Part shown: positions 1 to 5,033 of the stretch, piece after piece | Layout: each line of letters starts with the position of its first letter | Numbering within the stretch: position 1 is the stretch's first letter | From: Acidobacteriaceae bacterium | GTDB lineage: Bacteria; Acidobacteriota; Terriglobia; Terriglobales; Acidobacteriaceae | Direction: 5' to 3' | DNA length: 7,099 bases | Assembly (NCBI GenBank): GCA_003166055.1 | Contig: PMWR01000329.1 | Coordinates: 1,258 to 8,356, forward strand | Program-made: the position numbers and the translations under genes | The notes under the pieces: model-generated | Told to the model about the DNA's origin: nothing | The model's input: the letters and a program-made list of their open reading frames with translations, nothing else | The model's database searches: none

Positions 1-324
1 CATGGGTCCGCGCATGACGAGGGGCTTGTCTCCGGGCGAGATATAGCCGATGGAGATGGTTTTGATGCCGTGGGTGAGATTGGGCTCTATGCGGTTGCCT
101 GCGCCGACCTTGGGCTGCTGGGATGAGCCCATCATGAGCGGGACATTGGGGCCGTAGATGTCGGCGTCGATGAGGCCGACGCGCTGGCCGAGCCGCGAGA
201 GTGCAATGGCCAGGTTGACGGCGACGGTGGTTTTGCCGACACCGCCCTTGCCGGAACCGACTGCGACGATCTTGGAGACGCCGGGCAATGCTACCGGCGA
301 AGGCATAGCTGGTGAGTGGGCCAT
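1..324 (-). CDS. mrp: Mrp/ApbC-type P-loop ATPase, iron-sulfur cluster carrier (3' end missing)
   Basis: The N-terminal 108 codons of a ParA/MinD-superfamily ATPase of the Mrp/ApbC/NBP35 group run off the left edge. These cytoplasmic proteins bind ATP and carry or transfer Fe-S clusters to apo-proteins. Visible motifs are the deviant Walker A GSGKGGVGKTT (residues 23-33), the switch region DADIYGPNVP (53-62), which is diagnostic for Mrp, and LVMRGPM at the window edge, matching the family's conserved RGPM stretch. The C-terminal CxxC cluster ligands would lie outside the window. The start at 324 is the only good ATG: an in-frame stop lies 21 codons upstream and is in fact the stop codon of the thioesterase gene. 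The N-terminal MIP18/DUF59 domain found in many bacterial Mrp proteins is therefore absent. It lies 63 bases after the thioesterase gene on the same strand, probably in one operon. Family is certain; the cluster-carrier role is inferred from the family. Confidence 0.93.
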   Translation of the reverse strand, partial: MAHSPAMPSPVALPGVSKIVAVGSGKGGVGKTTVAVNLAIALSRLGQRVGLIDADIYGPNVPLMMGSSQQPKVGAGNRIEPNLTHGIKTISIGYISPGDKPLVMRGPM

Positions 325-337
325 AGTGTTCTTGTTG

Positions 338-343
338 CTCCTT
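338..343 (-). promoter_or_regulatory. Shine-Dalgarno site for mrp with long spacing
   Basis: On the minus strand this reads AAGGAG, a full-strength Shine-Dalgarno core, but 13 bases separate it from the ATG at 324 instead of the usual 5-9. No closer purine-rich site and no alternative in-frame start codon nearer to it were seen, so the ATG at 324 stays the best start. Confidence 0.5.
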
Positions 344-387
344 ATAAAAACCGTGGTTCGGGATAAAACTGTTCTTGCTCTCTCTGA

Positions 388-933
388 TTAAGGTTTGAGG
401 ACGGCCGTTTCATCCTGTGCGGCGGATTCGAGCTTGGCCTGCTTGCGGTGATTGGCTTCGGCCTCACGGTGTTCGCGGCGGCGCAGAGCGCCTTCATAGC
501 GGCGGATTTCGTCGGGAGTTTCGGGAATGAGACCGGGAACCTTCTGGCGTCGGCCCTCCTTGTCGATGGCAACGAAGACCAGGTAGGCGCTGGCCACGTG
601 GCAGAGCGTGGAGGTCAGGGTGTTTTCGGCCCAGACCTTGACGCCGACTTCCATCGACGTGGAAAACGCGCGGTTGACGCTGGACTTGAGGGTGAGCAGG
701 TCGCCCAGGTGCACGGGGCGGATGAAGTCAATGTGGTCCATTGCCGCGGTCACGACGTGGGTGCGGGAATGCCGATAGGCGGCCATGGCGCCGGTGAGAT
801 CGATAAAGTGCATGAGGCGCCCGCCGAGCAGGTTGCCGAGGGTATTGGTGTCGTTGGGGAGGATGATCTCCGTCATCTCCGATTGCGAATTGGCCACGGT
901 GCGGGCGGTGGGGCTGGCTGGTGAGGCACTCAT
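388..933 (-). CDS. Acyl-CoA thioesterase, hotdog fold (YciA/ACOT type)
   Basis: A 181-residue cytoplasmic acyl-CoA hydrolase, expected to cleave fatty acyl-CoA to free acid and CoA. The hotdog ACOT domain spans about residues 16-145. It shows PNDTNTLGNLLGGRLMHFID (26-45), where D45 lines up with the catalytic Asp of the YciA family, then VVTAAMDHIDFIRPVHLGD (60-78), the usual strand-turn after the central helix. The length fits single-domain family members; these assemble as dimers of hotdogs or hexamers. The last 35 or so residues (about 147-181) are rich in Arg, Glu, Lys and Ala and look like a charged helix, not part of the enzyme core. Start at 933 is supported by AGGGAG ten bases upstream (minus strand, 944-950 region). 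It is followed 63 bases later by mrp on the same strand. Substrate chain length cannot be read from the sequence. Confidence 0.9.
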   Translation of the reverse strand: MSASPASPTARTVANSQSEMTEIILPNDTNTLGNLLGGRLMHFIDLTGAMAAYRHSRTHVVTAAMDHIDFIRPVHLGDLLTLKSSVNRAFSTSMEVGVKVWAENTLTSTLCHVASAYLVFVAIDKEGRRQKVPGLIPETPDEIRRYEGALRRREHREAEANHRKQAKLESAAQDETAVLKP

Positions 934-1012
934 TCTGCGAATTCTCCCTTGCCTGATTGGTTGGGATTCCGGGTGACCGCGACCTAAGTCCGGTTCATGA
1001 CTGCGGTCCAGT

Positions 1013-1018
1013 TACAAT
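1013..1018 (+). promoter_or_regulatory. Possible -10 box upstream of the TPR gene
   Basis: TACAAT matches five of six bases of the sigma-70 -10 consensus, but no good -35 box is found at 15-18 bases upstream. If it is used, transcription would begin near 1025, after the ATG at 997, which supports the shorter start at 1123 for the TPR gene. The rest of the divergent spacer 934-1122 shows no RNA gene, strong hairpin or clear promoter for the leftward thioesterase gene. Confidence 0.22.
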
Positions 1019-1122
1019 GGGACAGGCGGCGGCCGTTCCGGTCAGGCATACAGTTCCAGTTTCGGCAATCGCAGCCAATTACGCAAATAGGACAGAGCCC
1101 AAGCGGGTCTGAAATCGAGGGA

Positions 1123-1434
1123 ATGGACAAGATTACGGGATTAAGAGAGATTCTGGCGCTGGACCCGAAGAACAGCTTTGCACGATATGGGATAGCGATG
1201 GAACTCGCCCAGCGGGGCGAGACAGCCGCGGCAGTGAACGAGTTCGACACGCTGCTGGCATTCGACCCGGATTACACTGCCGGCTACTTCATGGCGGCAC
1301 AGACGCTGGCCAATGCGGGACGGACGGCAGAGGCGATCGAGCGTCTAAAGGCCGGCATAGGATGCGCGGCGCGGGCCGGCAACAGCCATGCGCAGAGCGA
1401 GATGCAAGGAATGCTCGACGAGCTCGACCGGTAA
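1123..1434 (+). CDS. Small tetratricopeptide-repeat (TPR) protein
   Basis: A 103-residue, probably cytoplasmic protein made almost wholly of TPR helices, without signal peptide or membrane segment. Two repeats are visible: about residues 17-50 (NSFARYGIAMELAQRGETAAA..., closing with FDPDY) and about 51-84 (TAGYFMAAQTLANAGRTAEAI...). Both carry the small/aromatic residue spacing and the DP turn typical of TPRs, and LALDPKN (11-17) looks like the tail of a capping repeat. TPR units bind peptides or proteins; no partner is indicated here. An in-frame ATG at 997 would add 42 residues, but that extension is low in helix character, has no repeat signature and would lie upstream of the only visible -10-like box. 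I therefore prefer 1123, although its Shine-Dalgarno (GAGGGA) sits nearly on the ATG. Specific function unknown. Confidence 0.78.
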   Translation: MDKITGLREILALDPKNSFARYGIAMELAQRGETAAAVNEFDTLLAFDPDYTAGYFMAAQTLANAGRTAEAIERLKAGIGCAARAGNSHAQSEMQGMLDELDR

Positions 1435-1481
1435 GCTGATTTTGAGCCGTGTGGTTCGGCGGCATCCATCTTTTTGGATGA

Positions 1482-1511
1482 TTGGGATTATATCGCGGCA
1501 CAAAATGTAAT
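1482..1511 (+). promoter_or_regulatory. Candidate sigma-70-type promoter for the glycosyltransferase gene
   Basis: TTGGGA (1482-1487) and TGTAAT (1506-1511) are separated by 18 bases, with an A-rich spacer end and an AT-rich stretch downstream. They lie 35 bases before the glycosyltransferase ATG and after the TPR stop. The match is four of six and five of six to consensus. It is a prediction by eye; it would make the glycosyltransferase gene independently transcribed. Confidence 0.38.
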
Positions 1512-1545
1512 CTTTTTTAACCTGATTTGCATCTAAGGAAACGAT

Positions 1546-2550
1546 ATGGCGAAATATTCCATTGTCGTGCCGTTTCACAACGAAGAAGAGAACGTCACGG
1601 CGCTCTACGCCCGCCTGAAACAGGTGATGGAACAAGTGGGCGAAAGTTTCGAACTGGTATTGGTGGAGGACGGTTCGAACGATCGCACCTACAAGTTGCT
1701 GGAAGAGATTGCGGCGGTAGATAGCCGCGTGCTGGTGGTGAAGCTGCGGCGAAACTTCGGGCAGACATCGGCGCTGGCTGCCGGGTTTGACCATGCCTCG
1801 GGCGAGTTCATTCTGGCCATGGACGGCGATCTGCAACACGACCCGAACGATATTCCCGCTTTCCTTGAAAAGCTGGAGGAGGGATACGATGTGGTTTCGG
1901 GCTGGCGCAAGGATCGGATCGACAACTTCTTCCTGCGTCGGATTCCCTCAAGCTGCGCCAACTGGCTGATGGCCAGGTTGTCGGGCGTGGACATTCACGA
2001 CTTCGGCACCACGTTCAAGGCTTATCGCCGCGAGGTGATCCAGAATATTCCTCTGTATGGCGAGATGCACCGTTTCATTCCAGCTTTGGCAAGCTGGTAT
2101 GGCGCATCGATCTGCGAGATTCCGATCAGGAATATTAACCGCGAGAAGGGCAAGAGCCATTACGGCATCGGCCGCACTTTTCGGGTCTTCTTCGATCTGC
2201 TGACCGTCCGCTTCCTGCTTAAGTACATGAGCAGGCCGCTGCATTTCTTCGGTGGACTCGGTGCGCTGGGGATCATGGCGGGAAGCACGATCTCAGCCTA
2301 CCTGCTGGCGATGAAAGTGCTTGAGCCGCACCAGAACGTGATGGATCAGCATGGACCGATGTTCGTGATTGGCGCGGTGTTGATTGTGGCCGGCCTGCAG
2401 ATGCTTGCCATCGGCATGTTGGGCGAGTTGCAGGTGAGGCACTATTTCACCAGCCAGCATCCAACGCCTTACGCCATCGACCGCCTGGTGCGTCTGGCTT
2501 CGCCGGAGGAGCAAAGCCTGCTGTCAGAGGAGCGGGAAGGCGGGTTCTAA
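1546..2550 (+). CDS. Family 2 glycosyltransferase, polyprenyl-phosphate type (ArnC/GtrB/DPM1-like)
   Basis: A 334-residue membrane-anchored enzyme expected to move a sugar from a nucleotide sugar to a polyprenyl phosphate on the cytoplasmic face of the inner membrane. The GT-A domain (about 1-225) has VVPFHNEEENV (7-17), the nucleotide-binding EDGSNDRT (41-48), RRNFGQTSALAAGF (68-81), the metal-binding DGDLQHDP (93-100), HRFIP (175-179) and REKGKSHYG (199-207), in the order seen in GtrB, ArnC and dolichol-phosphate mannose synthases. Two hydrophobic helices follow at about 232-256 and 271-295, as in GtrB-type proteins, then a short soluble tail. The start is well supported by TAAGGAA 5-6 bases upstream. 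The gene stands alone between a candidate promoter and a strong terminator, so no pathway partner is visible, and the sugar donor cannot be told from sequence. Confidence 0.92.
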   Translation: MAKYSIVVPFHNEEENVTALYARLKQVMEQVGESFELVLVEDGSNDRTYKLLEEIAAVDSRVLVVKLRRNFGQTSALAAGFDHASGEFILAMDGDLQHDPNDIPAFLEKLEEGYDVVSGWRKDRIDNFFLRRIPSSCANWLMARLSGVDIHDFGTTFKAYRREVIQNIPLYGEMHRFIPALASWYGASICEIPIRNINREKGKSHYGIGRTFRVFFDLLTVRFLLKYMSRPLHFFGGLGALGIMAGSTISAYLLAMKVLEPHQNVMDQHGPMFVIGAVLIVAGLQMLAIGMLGELQVRHYFTSQHPTPYAIDRLVRLASPEEQSLLSEEREGGF

Positions 2551-2555
2551 AAACA

Positions 2556-2586
2556 GGGACTAGGGACTAAGGGACTAAGGGATTAG
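2556..2586 (+). repeat. Short tandem repeat GGGACTA(A), four units
   Basis: Directly after the glycosyltransferase stop codon the sequence reads four near-identical units: GGGACTA (2556-2562), GGGACTAA (2563-2570), GGGACTAA (2571-2578) and GGGATTAG (2579-2586). It begins five bases after the TAA, with the junction TAAAAACAG. It abuts the terminator stem on its right. Function unknown; it could be a slippage-generated tract or part of a dispersed intergenic element. Confidence 0.85.
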
Positions 2587-2630
2587 AAAAGCCCCGCTTG
2601 GACATTGTCTGGGTGGGGCTTTTCATTTTT
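2587..2630 (+). terminator. Intrinsic terminator after the glycosyltransferase gene
   Basis: AAAAGCCCC (2587-2595) and GGGGCTTTT (2615-2623) form a perfect 9-bp stem around a 19-base loop, followed by a T-rich tail ending in TTTTT at 2630. The A-run on the left arm means it could also stop transcription from the other strand, although no gene approaches from that side. It isolates the glycosyltransferase unit from hicB. Confidence 0.85.
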
Positions 2631-2682
2631 GACGGAACTCCGTTCTGGGCGAGCCGTTCATCCGCTTGATTTTCAAAATCAT

Positions 2683-2710
2683 CCGATGGTTCCATTATTG
2701 GTACCATGGG
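2683..2710. promoter_or_regulatory. Palindromic operator candidate in front of hicB
   Basis: ATGGTTCCA (2686-2694) and TGGTACCAT (2699-2707) are inverted copies with one mismatch, separated by TTAT. Including flanking bases, ten of twelve positions per arm pair across 2683-2710. It ends 39 bases before the preferred GTG start of the downstream HicB-type protein. Antitoxins with ribbon-helix-helix DNA-binding domains commonly repress their own promoter by binding such palindromes, so autoregulation is a reasonable inference. A matching -35/-10 pair was not clear. Confidence 0.42.
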
Positions 2711-2753
2711 TGTGGATCGGAAATTAGAGCGCGCGAGGCGCATGCTGAAGTGA
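2706..2753 (+). CDS. Possible 15-residue leader ORF coupled to hicB
   Basis: An ATG inside the right arm of the palindrome opens a 15-codon frame, MGVDRKLERARRMLK, whose TGA stop overlaps the hicB GTG start as GTGA, the classic layout for translational coupling. There is no convincing Shine-Dalgarno for it. It does not resemble a HicA toxin (no double-stranded RNA-binding-like fold residues or catalytic His context). It may be a leader peptide, a remnant, or chance. Confidence 0.2.
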   Translation: MGVDRKLERARRMLK

Positions 2754-3082
2754 GAACGAAGGATCTTGACCGCTATACCTATCGGGTAACCTGGTCGCCG
2801 GAAGACGGTGAATACGTTGGCCTCTGCGCGGAGTTTCCTTCGCTAAGCTGGCTGGCATCGAGTCCCGAGGCCGCGTTATCCGGCGCGCGCAGGATTGTGG
2901 CTGCGGCCGTGGACGATATGAGGACCAATGGCGAGGCCCCGCCGACTCCTTTGGCCGAGAAGCGCTACAGCGGCGAGTTTCGTGTTCGGATTCCTCCCCA
3001 TGTCCATCGGGCGCTTGCATTGGAGGCGGCTGAGCAGGGCATCAGCCTGAACCGTCTGGCCAGCGCCAAGCTCACGGGCTAG
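2750..3082 (+). CDS. Orphan HicB-family antitoxin / ribbon-helix-helix regulator
   Basis: A 110-residue cytoplasmic protein with the two-part HicB plan. The N-terminal part (about 7-60) is a degraded RNase-H-like HicB domain: DRYTYRVTWSPEDGEYVGLC (7-26), then AEFPSLSWLA and a helix rich in Ala and Arg. The C-terminal part (about 74-108) has SGEFRVRIPP (74-83), HRALALEAAEQGISLNRLAS (86-105): one beta strand plus two helices, the ribbon-helix-helix fold that binds operator DNA. HicB normally neutralises the HicA mRNA-cleaving toxin encoded beside it, but no hicA-like gene is found on either side, so this copy is solitary and may act only as a regulator. The GTG at 2750 is preferred because the family begins close to the DRYTYRV strand and GAGG lies 11 bases upstream. 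A TTG at 2666 would add 28 residues that look non-coding and would swallow the palindrome. Confidence 0.83.
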   Translation: MRTKDLDRYTYRVTWSPEDGEYVGLCAEFPSLSWLASSPEAALSGARRIVAAAVDDMRTNGEAPPTPLAEKRYSGEFRVRIPPHVHRALALEAAEQGISLNRLASAKLTG

Positions 3083-3105
3083 GGCTCCGCTTGCAGTGAC
3101 CGGGC

Positions 3106-3129
3106 CTCAAGGTGCATTCTGGGCTTGAG
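3106..3129 (+). promoter_or_regulatory. Small hairpin abutting the qor start codon
   Basis: CTCAAG (3106-3111) and CTTGAG (3124-3129) are exact inverted repeats around a 12-base loop, and the right arm ends on the base before the qor ATG. This region lacks a clear Shine-Dalgarno, so the stem would occupy the ribosome landing site. A six-base stem can arise by chance, so a role in translation control is only a possibility. Confidence 0.25.
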
Positions 3130-4098
3130 ATGAAAGCGATCCAGATTCACGAAACAGGCGGGCCGGAGGTTTTGAAGCTGGCCGATTTGCCCATCCCGCA
3201 GCCGGGACCGGGGCAGGTGTTGATCCGCGTGGAAGCCATCGGGGTCAACTTCGTCGAGATTTATTTTCGCAAGGGCGTATACAAGGCGGCGCTGCCGCTG
3301 ACGCCCGGAAGCGAAGCCGCGGGCACGGTTGAGGAGCTTGGTCCAGGCGTGAATGGGTTCGCCACGGGGGACGCTGTAGCATCTTCCAGCGTCCTGGGCA
3401 GCTATGCCGAGTATGCGCTGGTTCCGGCGGCACAACTGGTGAAGATGCCGGACGGCCTGAGCATGGAGCAGGCGGCTGCCGCCATGCTGCAGGGAATGAC
3501 GGCGCACTACCTGGCTTATTCGACCTTTCCGCTCAAGGCAGGCGACACCGCGTTGGTGCATGCCGGGGCCGGCGGCGTTGGCCTGCTGCTGACGCAGATG
3601 GCGGTGCGGTTGGGTGCGCGGGTGATTACAACGGTCTCGTCGGATGCCAAAGCGGAGCTGTCGCGCGAGGCGGGCGCTTCCGCTGTGATTCTCTACACAG
3701 AGGAGAATTTCGAGACGGAGGTCAAGCGGCTCACCGGGGGCAAGGGAGTCGATGTGGTCTACGACTCGGTGGGCAAAACGACTTTCGATCAGAGCCTGAA
3801 CTGCCTGCGTCCGCGTGGATTGTTGGCGCTGTTTGGCGCGTCCAGCGGCCCGGTGCCACCCTTCGACCTGACTCAGCTCAATGGGAAGGGATCGCTGTTT
3901 GTGACCCGGCCTTCGCTTTGGCACTACATCGCCACGCGGGCCGAGCTCGAGTGGCGCGCCGGCGATGTGCTGGGCTGGGCGTCGAAGGGCGAACTCAAAC
4001 TGCGGACCGAGTTTGTGTACGATCTGGCCGACGTCGCACAGGCGCAGACCGATCTGGAAGAACGGAAGACGACGGGCAAGATCCTGCTGGAGCCGTAA
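3130..4098 (+). CDS. qor: NADPH:quinone oxidoreductase, zinc-independent MDR family (Qor type)
   Basis: A 322-residue cytoplasmic enzyme of the medium-chain dehydrogenase/reductase superfamily, which reduces quinones or enones with NADPH. The GroES-like N-terminal domain opens with the typical MKAIQIHETGGPEVLKL, followed by VEAIGVNFVEIYFRKGVY (34-51) and TPGSEAAGTVEELGPGV (58-74). The Rossmann fold carries the nucleotide-binding loop AGAGGVGLLLTQ (145-156). Later family marks are GGKGVDVVYDSVG (203-215), LRPRGLLALFGASSGPV (226-242) and KGSLFVTRPSL (253-263), all close to E. coli Qor. The zinc ligands of alcohol dehydrogenases are absent, as expected for this branch. Length is normal. An in-frame GTG at 3112 would add six residues; the ATG at 3130 is preferred because homologues begin with MKAI. 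It follows hicB by 47 bases on the same strand. The natural substrate is not determinable. Confidence 0.93.
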   Translation: MKAIQIHETGGPEVLKLADLPIPQPGPGQVLIRVEAIGVNFVEIYFRKGVYKAALPLTPGSEAAGTVEELGPGVNGFATGDAVASSSVLGSYAEYALVPAAQLVKMPDGLSMEQAAAAMLQGMTAHYLAYSTFPLKAGDTALVHAGAGGVGLLLTQMAVRLGARVITTVSSDAKAELSREAGASAVILYTEENFETEVKRLTGGKGVDVVYDSVGKTTFDQSLNCLRPRGLLALFGASSGPVPPFDLTQLNGKGSLFVTRPSLWHYIATRAELEWRAGDVLGWASKGELKLRTEFVYDLADVAQAQTDLEERKTTGKILLEP

Positions 4099-4101
4099 AA
4101 A

Positions 4102-4137
4102 CAGTTGTCAGTGATCAGTTGTCAGCGATCAGTTTGT
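4102..4137 (+). repeat. Tandem CAG-led repeat after the qor stop codon
   Basis: Units run CAGTTGT (4102-4108), CAGTGAT (4109-4115), CAGTTGT (4116-4122), CAGCGAT (4123-4129) and a fading CAGTTTGT (4130-4137). It is thus a 14-base unit present twice with one change, plus a partial third copy. It starts right after the qor TAA with the junction TAAAAACAG, the same nine bases that join the glycosyltransferase stop codon to its own repeat patch at 2548-2556. Confidence 0.8.
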
Positions 4138-4205
4138 TGCCCCGGCCCGGGCTTGGTTCGTCGTAGAGCCAATGCAGACACGCGCAATATCGAGCTGATC
4201 GCTGA
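4122..4205. repeat. Inverted repeat in the qor-sirtuin spacer
   Basis: TCAGCGATCAG (4122-4132) and CTGATCGCTGA (4195-4205) are exact 11-bp reverse complements enclosing 62 bases. The left arm is part of the tandem CAG repeat; the right arm sits just before the sirtuin Shine-Dalgarno. The interior holds the 8-bp palindrome GCCCGGGC (4145-4152) but no ORF. The arrangement resembles a small non-autonomous or REP-like intergenic element, and in RNA it could fold as a long hairpin before the sirtuin gene. Both readings are inference. Confidence 0.6.
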
Positions 4206-4222
4206 AAGCTAAGGAAAGGACC

Positions 4223-4945
4223 ATGACTGCAATCTCGATCAGCCCCACCGATCATGTCTTTGTGCTCACCGGCGCCGGCATCAGCGCCGAGAGCGGGCTG
4301 CCTACGTTTCGCGCTTCGGATGGATTGTGGGCGGGGCACCGCATTGAGGATGTTTGCACGCCGGAAGCATGGGAGCGCAATCCGGGGCTGGTGTGGGAGT
4401 TTTATTCGCAGCGGCGTGCGGACGGCGCAAAGGCTCAGCCGAACCCGGCGCACATCGCACTGGCGGAGCTCGAACATAAACTGGGCGAGCGCTTCTTTCT
4501 TTGTACACAGAATGTGGACGACCTGCATGAGCGGGCGGGAAGCAAGCGGCTGGTACACATGCATGGGGAACTGGCCAAATCGCGCTGCGGGGACGAGTGC
4601 GGCGAACCGCCGGTGACGGATCACATGGTGTACAAGAGCCTGAGCGCCGTGGGACGCTGCTCGTGCGGGGCGCGGATGCGGCCGCATATTGTGTTCTTTG
4701 GCGAGATTCCGCTGGAGATGGATCGGATTCAGCGGGAGATTGCGAAGGCGTCGTTGATGGTGGTGGTGGGGACTTCGGGGTCGGTGTATCCGGCGGCTAA
4801 CTTTGTGCATTGGGCGCGGCAGGGTGGTGCGCGGACGGTGTATGTAGGGCCCGAGGCGCCGCTGAATGCGTCGGCGTTTACGCATGTGGTGGAGGGGAAG
4901 GCCGGAGAAGTGCTGCCTGGGTTGTTTGCCGTCGTGGGCAGTTAG
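4223..4945 (+). CDS. NAD-dependent protein deacylase, Sir2 family (class III / CobB-SIRT5-like)
   Basis: A 240-residue sirtuin, which removes acyl groups from protein lysines, using NAD+ and giving nicotinamide and O-acyl-ADP-ribose. The NAD site shows TGAGISAESGLPTFR (16-30) with SDGLW (32-36), and TQNVDDLHERAG (95-106). The catalytic His lies in HMHGEL (112-117), most likely H114. FYSQRR (60-65) holds Y61 and R64 in the YxxR spacing that binds acidic acyl groups in class III sirtuins, so desuccinylase or demalonylase activity is likely. The zinc module uses C122, C126, C146 and C148, a CX3C plus CXC spacing in place of the common paired CX2C. MRPHIVFFGE (152-161) and VGTSGSVYPAA follow as usual. 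The length fits bacterial CobB forms. The start has AAGGAAAGGA a few bases upstream (AAGGA seven bases from the ATG). The gene lies 124 bases after qor, behind an inverted repeat. Confidence 0.94.
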   Translation: MTAISISPTDHVFVLTGAGISAESGLPTFRASDGLWAGHRIEDVCTPEAWERNPGLVWEFYSQRRADGAKAQPNPAHIALAELEHKLGERFFLCTQNVDDLHERAGSKRLVHMHGELAKSRCGDECGEPPVTDHMVYKSLSAVGRCSCGARMRPHIVFFGEIPLEMDRIQREIAKASLMVVVGTSGSVYPAANFVHWARQGGARTVYVGPEAPLNASAFTHVVEGKAGEVLPGLFAVVGS

Positions 4946-4988
4946 AGCTTGCTCGACATGCGATGCCGGGATTCGTTTGCAGCTCTAA
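4942..4988. repeat. Inverted repeat overlapping the sirtuin stop codon
   Basis: TTAGAGCT (4942-4949) and AGCTCTAA (4981-4988) are exact 8-bp inverted copies 31 bases apart. The left arm includes the sirtuin TAG stop. Together with the GC-rich hairpin that follows, it could form a stem at the 3' end of the sirtuin mRNA. Moderate support only; an 8-bp arm pair with this gap can occur by chance. Confidence 0.35.
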
Positions 4989-4991
4989 TGA

Positions 4992-5026
4992 GGTGCGGGA
5001 GGGAATCGACGATCCCCTCCCGCGCC
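4992..5026. terminator. GC-rich hairpin between convergent genes
   Basis: GCGGGAGGG (4995-5003) pairs perfectly with CCCTCCCGC (5015-5023). The stem is extended outward by two G-C pairs across one T-G wobble, and inward by ATC/GAT after one A-C mismatch, leaving a three-base loop. It lies between the ends of the sirtuin (4945, plus) and the 602-residue protein (5034, minus), the right place for a shared terminator. Neither side has a U-tract, so it may act as a transcript-end stabiliser or roadblock, not a textbook intrinsic terminator. Confidence 0.6.
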
Positions 5027-5033
5027 GCACGAA

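Noticed and set aside
997..1122. 42-residue N-terminal extension of the TPR protein from the ATG at 997
   Set aside because: The extension lacks TPR or helix signature, has no good ribosome site and would start upstream of the only -10-like box.
1463..1480. CATCCA/TGGATG hairpin after the TPR gene as a terminator
   Set aside because: The stem is only six pairs with A/T-rich ends, the T-run is in the loop, and nothing U-rich follows directly.
2666..2749. 28-residue N-terminal extension of HicB from a TTG codon
   Set aside because: HicB proteins begin near the first beta strand, the extension reads like untranslated sequence and it covers the palindrome.
3079..3924. 281-codon open frame on the minus strand opposite qor
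   Set aside because: It lies fully antisense to a clear Qor gene, its product is Arg/Gln/His-rich with no recognisable domain, and such frames are common opposite GC-rich genes.
4115..4885. 256-codon open frame on the minus strand opposite the sirtuin gene
   Set aside because: It is antisense to a sirtuin with all catalytic motifs intact; the composition (Arg, Pro, His) is that of a GC-rich shadow frame.
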